A program made the translations under genes and the position numbers. From assembly GCA_020354155.1 (NCBI GenBank), contig CP070644.1:689207-694337 (forward strand): a DNA stretch of 5,131 nucleotides, in the 5' to 3' direction. This document shows positions 1-4,718 of the stretch, in pieces (position 1 is the first letter of the stretch; each line of letters begins with the position of its first letter). The DNA comes from Nitrospiraceae bacterium. Lineage in GTDB: Bacteria > Nitrospirota > Thermodesulfovibrionia > UBA6902. The notes below the pieces were generated by a model. The model was not told the origin of the DNA, ran no database searches, and worked only from the letters and a program-made list of their open reading frames with translations.

Positions 1-379
1 GACTCTCTCGTGTAATAAAACCGATGACCTGGATAGTGCTTTCCCCGGACAGACTGACTAGCACCGGCTTGTCAAAGCTCTTTTTATCACCGACAAAGGC
101 TCCGATCAGGTCCTTCACTGAGGTATAGATCATCTTCACAAAGGGAAGTTTTGTGAAAATAGTATCAACGAGACCAACGAGTTTTTTTGCAATGAAATTT
201 GATGAGATAAATCCAACAACTGTAATGAGCAGGATCGTTACCAGAAAACCCATGCCTGGTATACTGAACTTGAATATACTGTCGATTTTTGTGAATACCA
301 CATAGATAACATAGAGCGTTGCCACCACCGGTATCAGCACCAGCAGTCCTTCAAAGAAATATCTTGTCAGTCTCTTCAT
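1..379 (-). CDS. DUF502 family membrane protein, N-terminal part (cut by left edge)
   Basis: The gene reads leftward from an ATG at 379; the first 126 codons are open with no stop and the rest lies outside the window. The protein starts MKRLTRYFFEGLLVLIPVVA. A hydrophobic segment at about residues 9-29 and a second at about 43-60 look like two membrane helices. Between them is the PGMG turn (41-44), and after them come a KLPFVKMIYTSVKD stretch (77-90) and a soluble part with VLVSLSG (106-112) and the start of a 'GFITRE' strand (120-125). This order of two helices, 'LPxVKxIYxxVK' and then a beta-rich domain matches the DUF502 family, whose members are about 200 residues, so roughly 60% is present. 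The molecular function of the family is not established; only a role at the inner membrane can be inferred. The start is supported by an AGGAGG ribosome binding site. The gene is divergent from the methyltransferase gene. Confidence 0.85.
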   Translation of the reverse strand, partial: MKRLTRYFFEGLLVLIPVVATLYVIYVVFTKIDSIFKFSIPGMGFLVTILLITVVGFISSNFIAKKLVGLVDTIFTKLPFVKMIYTSVKDLIGAFVGDKKSFDKPVLVSLSGESTIQVIGFITRES

Positions 380-384
380 TTCCC

Positions 385-390
385 CCTCCT
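385..390 (-). promoter_or_regulatory. Ribosome binding site of the DUF502 gene
   Basis: The minus strand reads AGGAGG here, five bases before the ATG at 379. It is a full-consensus Shine-Dalgarno sequence and fixes the start of the DUF502 gene. Confidence 0.8.
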
Positions 391-401
391 AATAAAGGTT
401 C

Positions 402-407
402 ATTATC
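402..407 (-). promoter_or_regulatory. Candidate -10 box for the DUF502 gene
   Basis: The minus strand reads GATAAT (5 of 6 matches to TATAAT) with TG three bases upstream. It would start transcription near 395, giving a leader just long enough to hold the ribosome binding site. No convincing -35 box is seen, so this is only a candidate. Confidence 0.3.
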
Positions 408-461
408 AACATGCTAAAAGACAGTCGCTTGCCATGGGATGACTGGCATCAATCCAAGTTC

Positions 462-487
462 CCTCTCCCCCATCACGGGGAGGAGAG
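462..487. repeat. G/C-rich imperfect palindrome in the divergent intergenic region
   Basis: The left arm CCTCTCCCC (462-470) pairs with GGGGAGGAGAG (477-487), with a short bulge in the right arm and a loop of about six bases. The flanks (TCCAAGTTCC before, TTAGGATAACACCC after) make it look like a worn copy of the common intergenic 'CCCTCTCCC...GGGAGAGGGTTAGGGTGAGGG' palindromes found in many bacterial genomes. It lies between two divergent genes, so it is not a shared terminator. Family membership is from memory of similar repeats, not from a search. Confidence 0.4.
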
Positions 488-564
488 TTAGGATAACACC
501 CACATTCCCACAGGGACTTCCATTCAACAAATCTTACCACAAAAAATGGGAATGAAGATTAATT

Positions 565-573
565 TGTTATACT
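565..573 (+). promoter_or_regulatory. Candidate extended -10 promoter element for the methyltransferase gene
   Basis: TGTTATACT reads as an extended -10 (TG, one base, then TATACT, 5 of 6 matches to TATAAT). Transcription would begin near 580, almost exactly at the ATG at 582, so the mRNA would have little or no leader. No good -35 box lies at the normal distance, but extended -10 promoters need one less. Confidence 0.35.
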
Positions 574-581
574 TTATGCCT

Positions 582-1820
582 ATGTCGACATTAACACTAA
601 AAATTGAACGTCCTGCCTTCGGGGGCGCTTTTATTGCCAGACATGACGGAAAAATCGTCATGGTCCAGGGACCCACGGCGCCGGGGGAAAGGGTTGAGGC
701 AACTCTTGAGCATGAAAAAAAAGACTACCTCACGGCCACTGTCAGTAAAATAATCGAGCCTCATCCAGAGAGAATTGATCCACCCTGCCGGTACTTCGGT
801 ATATGCGGAGGCTGCACATTCCAGCATATTCCCTACCCCCTTCAGGTACAGATCAAAGAGGAAATTCTGAGAGATTGTTTCAGAAGGCTGACAAAGACTG
901 AGATCAGCCTTTCAGCACCGTTGATCAGTGATGACCCATGGAATTACAGATTGAGAATGCAGTTCAAGGTCTCACCTGAAGGAATAGGCCAGCATAAGAA
1001 AGGTACCAATGAGATTATCAATATTGACAGGTGTCTCATCATGCATGAAGACATCAACGAATTCCTAGGGAAATCCCGGGATATACTAAAGGGAACCCGC
1101 ATAAAGGAACTGCACATTACAGCTGGAGACAGGTTAACGGCTCTCGTCATCACGCGGCAAAAGGCCCTCCGCCCTCCCCGGAATAATGCATTTGCATCTG
1201 CCCTGATTGAACAGGGAATCTCCGGCGTGATTATAAAAAGAGGCGAACTTGCACCGGACACATACGGTACGCCCTATGTAACACTGGACCTCCTTGGCCT
1301 TCACTATACTGTATCCCCTCAAAGTTTTTTACAGGTAAACTGGGAACTGAACCAGAAGGTTGCTGCACTTATCAAAGACCATCTGCAGCCCCTGAAGGGG
1401 AAAAAGATACTCGATCTGTACGCCGGAGCAGGCAATTTTTCACTCCCCCTTGCTGACAGCGCTCAAGTTACTGCTGTCGAAGGCAGTCCCCATGCTGCGG
1501 AAGACGGGGCAAGAAACATTGAACTCAACAGGATTGAGCACCTGAACTTCGTCCGCTCTTCAGCAGAGAAGTTTAAAAGCAGCGAAGGCTTTGACATAGT
1601 AATCATTGATCCTCCGAGGCCGGGTCTTTCCAGAAAGGCAATGAAGAATCTTCAGCGAATTCAGCCGGAACAAATTGTTTATGTATCCTGTAATCCCGCT
1701 ACAATGGCCCGTGACCTGGGAAACCTGTCTGATTTGTATCAATTAGATTCAATCCGGATGATCGACTTCTTTCCCCAGACGTTTCATATAGAGTCCCTGG
1801 CCTTTCTCAGCCTGAGGTGA
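582..1820 (+). CDS. rlmD: TrmA/RlmD-type RNA uracil-5-methyltransferase (4Fe-4S, TRAM domain)
   Basis: This enzyme transfers a methyl group from SAM to C5 of a uridine in RNA, most likely 23S rRNA, in the cytoplasm. Counting from the ATG at 582 (412 aa), an N-terminal TRAM RNA-binding domain covers about residues 2-58. Cysteines C69, C75, C78 (in ICGGC) and C151 match the four 4Fe-4S ligands of E. coli RumA/RlmD. The Rossmann SAM site ILDLYAGAGNFS begins near 276. Then come VEGSP (near 299), the DPPRPGLS motif (near 343), the catalytic cysteine in SCNP (C370), and the C-terminal FPQTFHIESL with the conserved glutamate E404. All key residues are present and the length is normal. The frame is also open from an ATG at 546, but that adds 12 unconserved residues and has no ribosome binding site; 582 begins right at the TRAM domain. 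Whether the target is U1939, U747 or another uridine cannot be told, so the symbol names the family only. Confidence 0.93.
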   Translation: MSTLTLKIERPAFGGAFIARHDGKIVMVQGPTAPGERVEATLEHEKKDYLTATVSKIIEPHPERIDPPCRYFGICGGCTFQHIPYPLQVQIKEEILRDCFRRLTKTEISLSAPLISDDPWNYRLRMQFKVSPEGIGQHKKGTNEIINIDRCLIMHEDINEFLGKSRDILKGTRIKELHITAGDRLTALVITRQKALRPPRNNAFASALIEQGISGVIIKRGELAPDTYGTPYVTLDLLGLHYTVSPQSFLQVNWELNQKVAALIKDHLQPLKGKKILDLYAGAGNFSLPLADSAQVTAVEGSPHAAEDGARNIELNRIEHLNFVRSSAEKFKSSEGFDIVIIDPPRPGLSRKAMKNLQRIQPEQIVYVSCNPATMARDLGNLSDLYQLDSIRMIDFFPQTFHIESLAFLSLR

Positions 1821-1824
1821 AACT

Positions 1825-1842
1825 CCCTGCCACACAGGGCAG
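1825..1842 (+). terminator. Short hairpin just after the methyltransferase stop codon
   Basis: Five bases after the stop, CCCTG (1825-1829) can pair with CAGGG (1835-1839), or alternatively CTGCC (1827-1831) with GGCAG (1838-1842). Either stem is only five pairs and there is no run of T after it, so it is a poor intrinsic terminator. It may act with the larger palindrome that begins at 1843. Confidence 0.2.
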
Positions 1843-1924
1843 TGTCATTTCGAGGCCACCGCCGAGAAATCTTGGCATATAAGAGGCCATAATCGAAAGA
1901 TTTCTCTCTTCGTTAGAAATGACA
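1843..1924. repeat. 82-bp MITE-like palindromic repeat
   Basis: The two ends are exact inverted copies: TGTCATTT (1843-1850) and AAATGACA (1917-1924). A second exact 10-bp pair lies inside: GAGAAATCTT (1864-1873) and AAGATTTCTC (1897-1906). Between these blocks the arms have diverged, and a 23-base centre holds a further possible TGGC/GCCA pair. Elements with TGTCATTTCGA...CGAGAAATCTT arms are dispersed through many environmental bacterial genomes as small non-autonomous palindromes. It has no coding capacity, and I see no clear target-site duplication at its ends. In RNA it would fold into a long hairpin between the methyltransferase and cyclase genes. Confidence 0.7.
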
Positions 1925-2015
1925 ATCATCTCTTATGAGTATTTCTCAGACACCCTGAAAGCCAGCTGGAATTCAGTAAAGAATTTTATAAACTCAGTTC
2001 AATCCTGAATACATA

Positions 2016-2024
2016 TGATAAGAT
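2016..2024 (+). promoter_or_regulatory. Candidate extended -10 element for the cyclase gene
   Basis: TGATAAGAT fits TG, one base, then TAAGAT (4 of 6 matches to TATAAT). An overlapping TATGAT at 2014-2019 (5 of 6) is an alternative. Both would start transcription within about 12 bases of the ATG at 2038. No -35 box is evident, so the call is weak. Confidence 0.25.
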
Positions 2025-2037
2025 ATTCCTGTATCCA

Positions 2038-2931
2038 ATGAAGAGCCAGAGACACATAATCATACGGGAAGCCATTGCCATTGCAGCAGAGACTGTCAGC
2101 GACAGTATTTTTCTTTTTCTGAACTCAGAGCGGGAGTGCACCTGGTTTGTAAAGTCTGAGTTTGTCGGTGCATATAATTTCGTTCTGATTCTTCCACAGG
2201 ACCTCAAGGTAACGGATTCAATTTTTAAAAAGAAAGGAATTGATATCATCCGATGCTGGTCCGGCAACCAGACGCGGTTTTCACGGATCAAGTATGCCTT
2301 TCTTCACGGGGTACTGCTCAATCTCATTCATACTGACAGTAAAGTCGTCTGCGTCCTCGGCCCCTGGGGAAAAAGTCACCTTGACACACTGGCAATTCAC
2401 GACCTTTCCCTGTCATGGACAGAAGAATTCCCCTTTGATCCAAAATCAATCATGCATAATGAATCCTTTTCCACCGTTCTGGCAGTTGTAGATATAGCCC
2501 TCGATATCGGGGCACTGGGACGGGAAGGGAAATCAGTGGGGACAATTTTTATAATTGGCGACACTGAGCATGTGCTCCGTCACTCTCATCAGGCAGTCTT
2601 TAATCCATTTAAAGGATATCAGAAGAAAGAAAGGCAGATTAACTCAACGGAAGTAGTGGAGAGCATCAAGGAGCTTGCAAAGCTTGACGGCGCTTTTGTT
2701 ATTGCTGAAGACGGCACGGTTATGGCTGCTGGAAGACATATTGATGCACGAAGTGTCATAACAAAACAGTTAAAGGGCTTTGGGTCCCGTCACCGGTCAT
2801 CAGCAGGAATTACAAGGATGACCGATGCAGTCGCAGTCGTGGTTTCAGAAAGCACCGGTCGGGTTACTATCTTTGAAAAGGGGAAAATCGTTTCAACCCT
2901 TGAGCCTGTTATCAGCAGCAGAATGGTATAG
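2038..2931 (+). CDS. Diadenylate cyclase with DisA_N (DAC) domain, DacZ-like
   Basis: The product should make the second messenger c-di-AMP from two ATP. The catalytic DAC domain lies in the C-terminal half (about residues 140-285 of 297). It shows GREGKSVGTIFIIGD (161-175), NPFKGY (189-194), the DGA motif (217-219) with FVIAEDG after it, the RHR motif (251-253) in GSRHRSSAGIT, and TDAVAVVVSESTG (262-274). All residues expected for ATP and metal binding are there. The N-terminal 130 residues have no membrane helices, unlike CdaA, and there is no HhH DNA-binding region as in DisA. They look like an alpha/beta domain similar to the pyruvate kinase C-terminal fold, with VVCVLGPWGKSHLDTLAIHDL-type sequence near 103-123. 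That layout resembles archaeal DacZ. The ATG at 2038 is the first normal start in the frame, which stays open upstream to 1939 without ATG, GTG or TTG; no Shine-Dalgarno sequence is seen. The acr3 gene follows directly. Domain call is firm; the N-domain fold is inference. Confidence 0.88.
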   Translation: MKSQRHIIIREAIAIAAETVSDSIFLFLNSERECTWFVKSEFVGAYNFVLILPQDLKVTDSIFKKKGIDIIRCWSGNQTRFSRIKYAFLHGVLLNLIHTDSKVVCVLGPWGKSHLDTLAIHDLSLSWTEEFPFDPKSIMHNESFSTVLAVVDIALDIGALGREGKSVGTIFIIGDTEHVLRHSHQAVFNPFKGYQKKERQINSTEVVESIKELAKLDGAFVIAEDGTVMAAGRHIDARSVITKQLKGFGSRHRSSAGITRMTDAVAVVVSESTGRVTIFEKGKIVSTLEPVISSRMV

Positions 2932-2953
2932 TGCCTGATAGAGAAAAACATGT

Positions 2954-2957
2954 GGAG
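2954..2957 (+). promoter_or_regulatory. Ribosome binding site of acr3, deciding the ATG start
   Basis: GGAG sits six bases before the ATG at 2964. The alternative GTG at 2931, which overlaps the cyclase stop as TAGTG, has no such site, so 2964 is preferred. Translational coupling from the cyclase stop, 32 bases upstream, remains possible. Confidence 0.55.
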
Positions 2958-2963
2958 CAGAAA

Positions 2964-4067
2964 ATGCTGAAAGAGGCTGAAACTCATAAAGTTCAACATA
3001 TCCCGAAACGGCTGTCTTTTTTAAACCGCTTTCTCACGTTGTGGATATTCCTGGCAATGGCAGTCGGCGTAGGATCAGGCTATATTATCCCTGACATTGA
3101 AGCATTTATTAATTCCTTTCAGGCTGGGACAACGAACATCCCTATTGCTCTCGGGCTCATACTGATGATGTACCCTCCCCTTGCCAAGGTCCGTTACGAA
3201 GAGCTTGGAGAAGTATTCAGAAATAAAAAAGTGCTCGGCCTCTCCCTGGTCCAGAACTGGGTCATAGGGCCTGTCCTGATGTTTCTGCTGGCCATAGTAT
3301 TCCTTCACAACTATCCTGATTACATGGTTGGACTTATCATGATCGGTCTTGCACGCTGTATCGCAATGGTCATTGTCTGGAATGAACTGGCATGTGGGGA
3401 CACAGAATACACAGCCGGACTTGTCGCTTTCAATTCCATATTCCAGGTCCTCTTTTACTCTGTCTATGCCTATATTTTCATAACCCTCCTGCCGGCATGG
3501 CTCGGGCTCAAGGGGGCTGTCGTGGAGGTCACAATGGGTCAGATTGCAAAGAGTGTCTTTATCTATCTTGGGATCCCTTTTCTTGCCGGTATCATCACAC
3601 GTTTCAGTCTTATTAAAGTAAAAAATCGTACATGGTATGAAGAGAAATTTATCCCCCGAATAAGCCCGATCACCTTAATTGCCCTGCTCTTTACCATTGT
3701 CGTCATGTTTTCATTGAAAGGCAATGTGATTGTAAAACTTCCCCTCGATGTCGTCAGAATCGCCGTACCCCTGCTGATTTACTTTGTTGTCATGTTCCTG
3801 GTTTCATTTTATATGGCAAGAAAACTGGGAACAGACTATGCAAAATCAGCGTCTCTTTCATTTACTGCAGCCAGCAATAACTTTGAACTCGCTATTGCCG
3901 TGGCTGTAGCGGTTTTTGGTATCAACTCCGGAGCTGCTTTTACCGCCGTCATCGGCCCTCTTGTTGAAGTCCCTGTATTAATCGGACTGGTAAATGTTTC
4001 CTTATATTTTCAGAAAAGATATTTTCCTGTAGAGCACTGTAAAGTAACGTCTATCAATGCACTATGA
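2964..4067 (+). CDS. acr3: ACR3 family arsenite efflux permease
   Basis: An inner-membrane secondary transporter that exports arsenite, driven by the proton gradient. Counting from the ATG at 2964 (367 aa), about ten hydrophobic segments can be seen, near 24-43, 58-72, 89-113, 121-140, 151-176, 192-213, 233-250, 263-285, 302-320 and 325-348. The family hallmark GLARCIAMVIVWNELACGD (about 128-146) carries the essential cysteine C132, and GPLVEVPVLIGLVN (about 331-344) carries the essential glutamate E335. These match the cysteine and glutamate shown to be needed in Corynebacterium ACR3. AASNNFELAIA (about 303-313) is also typical. A GTG start at 2931 would add 11 residues and overlap the cyclase stop by one base, but lacks a ribosome binding site. 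The gene lies downstream of the cyclase, probably in one transcript, and upstream of arsC. Confidence 0.94.
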   Translation: MLKEAETHKVQHIPKRLSFLNRFLTLWIFLAMAVGVGSGYIIPDIEAFINSFQAGTTNIPIALGLILMMYPPLAKVRYEELGEVFRNKKVLGLSLVQNWVIGPVLMFLLAIVFLHNYPDYMVGLIMIGLARCIAMVIVWNELACGDTEYTAGLVAFNSIFQVLFYSVYAYIFITLLPAWLGLKGAVVEVTMGQIAKSVFIYLGIPFLAGIITRFSLIKVKNRTWYEEKFIPRISPITLIALLFTIVVMFSLKGNVIVKLPLDVVRIAVPLLIYFVVMFLVSFYMARKLGTDYAKSASLSFTAASNNFELAIAVAVAVFGINSGAAFTAVIGPLVEVPVLIGLVNVSLYFQKRYFPVEHCKVTSINAL

Positions 4068-4078
4068 TGTATTGATAG
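4051..4078. repeat. 28-bp inverted repeat spanning the acr3 stop codon
   Basis: CTATCAAT (4051-4058) and ATTGATAG (4071-4078) are exact inverted copies. The stem can be lengthened to 11 pairs (4051-4061 with 4068-4078, one G-T pair) around a six-base loop that contains the acr3 stop codon. There is no T run after it, so it is not a classical terminator. As RNA it could separate acr3 and arsC expression or protect an mRNA end; as DNA its ATCAAT...ATTGAT symmetry and length would also suit a dimeric repressor of the ArsR/SmtB kind. Neither role is shown. Confidence 0.55.
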
Positions 4079-4149
4079 TGACCATGTCAGACAACTGCTT
4101 TTATTCAATGATTGTCAATAACACTCTTGGCGCTGATCCTTATATGGAC

Positions 4150-4154
4150 AGGAG
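4150..4154 (+). promoter_or_regulatory. Ribosome binding site of arsC, deciding a TTG start
   Basis: AGGAG lies six bases before the TTG at 4161. It is needed to place the start, because the protein begins with TTG and the conserved phosphatase loop starts only eight codons later. Confidence 0.8.
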
Positions 4155-4160
4155 ATTACC

Positions 4161-4550
4161 TTGAAAACTGTCCTCTTTGTCTGTATTGAAAATTCCTGCA
4201 GAAGCCAGATTGCCGAGGCATTTGCCAGAATTCATGGAAGCACCATCATAGAGCCCTACAGCAGCGGATCACGGCCGTCAGGCATTGTTAATCCCAAAGG
4301 CATTGCATCAATGAAAGAAATCGGCTATGACATGGCAGTGCACAGATCAAAACCCCTTTCCGAGGTCCCCGACATTGAATATGACTACCTGATCACCATG
4401 GGCTGCGGTGATGCATGCCCATTTGTCAGGGCACAGCGCCGAGAAGACTGGGACATCCCTGATCCAGGGAACATGGACGAAGCAGCCTTCCGCAAGGTCC
4501 GAGAGATGATTGAGGAGAAGGTGAAGGGTCTTATTCTTTCACTCTCCTGA
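4161..4550 (+). CDS. arsC: Arsenate reductase, low-molecular-weight tyrosine phosphatase type
   Basis: A cytoplasmic enzyme that reduces arsenate to arsenite, which the neighbouring ACR3 can export. At 129 residues it has the usual family length. The phosphatase loop C-x5-R is C8-IENSC-R14, followed by S15, Q16, A18 and E19 as in the ArsC branch. SSGSRPSG (34-41) and NPKG (44-47) are typical. The acid loop has D101 in DIPDP (98-102). The second redox region reads TMGCGDACP, giving C82 and C86, the likely resolving cysteines for a thioredoxin-type relay; C13 also sits in the loop. The start is TTG, supported by AGGAG at the right distance and by the beta strand MKTVLFVC that must precede the loop. 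An LMW protein tyrosine phosphatase is the alternative, but the C82/C86 pair and the acr3 neighbour favour ArsC. No arsR is seen nearby. Confidence 0.92.
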   Translation: MKTVLFVCIENSCRSQIAEAFARIHGSTIIEPYSSGSRPSGIVNPKGIASMKEIGYDMAVHRSKPLSEVPDIEYDYLITMGCGDACPFVRAQRREDWDIPDPGNMDEAAFRKVREMIEEKVKGLILSLS

Positions 4551-4607
4551 CTCATTAAAATCTTTAGAATTAATTTTTACCTGTCTCGAATCACTCCCTC
4601 CAGGCAC

Positions 4608-4635
4608 TTGAATATCCCCTGCAACCTGCTACAAT
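4608..4635 (+). promoter_or_regulatory. Candidate promoter of the sufC/smsC-like gene
   Basis: TTGAAT (4608-4613) and TACAAT (4630-4635) are spaced by 16 bases, and TG at 4627-4628 makes an extended -10 (TGCTACAAT). It is the best promoter-like sequence in the window. Transcription would begin near 4642, leaving a leader of about 77 bases before the ATG at 4719. Confidence 0.5.
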
Positions 4636-4643
4636 CTTACTAT

Positions 4644-4676
4644 GGAACATACCTGTTCTTCCGTTATGAAAGAACA
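4644..4676 (+). promoter_or_regulatory. Overlapping palindromes just after the predicted transcription start
   Basis: GGAACA (4644-4649) and TGTTCT (4654-4659) form an inverted repeat around TACC, with one G-T mismatch in symmetry. TGTTCTT (4654-4660) is also an exact inverted copy of AAGAACA (4670-4676). The middle block can thus pair with either side, but not both. The first palindrome sits where a repressor operator would be expected relative to the predicted start near 4642. Alternatively the RNA leader could switch between two small hairpins. Both are inference. Confidence 0.35.
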
Positions 4677-4705
4677 TTTGACTTGCATATCTTTAATAGA
4701 GTGCA

Positions 4706-4711
4706 GGGAGG
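4706..4711 (+). promoter_or_regulatory. Ribosome binding site of the sufC/smsC-like gene
   Basis: GGGAGG lies seven bases before the ATG at 4719. It fixes the start of the ATPase gene. Confidence 0.8.
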
Positions 4712-4718
4712 CAAGAAA

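Noticed and set aside
546..581. Longer methyltransferase start at ATG 546 or 552
   Set aside because: No ribosome binding site, no conserved residues, and the stretch contains the extended -10-like sequence; the TRAM domain starts at the ATG at 582.
944..1322. Minus-strand open frames inside the methyltransferase gene
   Set aside because: They lie opposite a strongly conserved coding region, show no recognisable domain and have no ribosome binding site.
2240..2491. Plus-strand open frame within the cyclase gene
   Set aside because: It is out of frame with a well-supported DAC-domain gene and its translation has no recognisable family.
4112..4146. Separate arsC promoter with TTGTCA as -35
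   Set aside because: The nearest -10-like sequence (TATATG) is about 23 bases away, too far, and the normal position reads GATCCT.
4551..4606. A/T-rich stretch after arsC as a possible intrinsic terminator
   Set aside because: It holds an AATTAATT palindrome and a run of five T, but no G/C-bearing stem before the T run.
4646..4658. LexA-like box (GAAC...GTTC) in the smsC-like leader
   Set aside because: The gap between half-sites is six bases instead of the four in the Gram-positive LexA box, and it does not fit the E. coli CTGT-N8-ACAG form.
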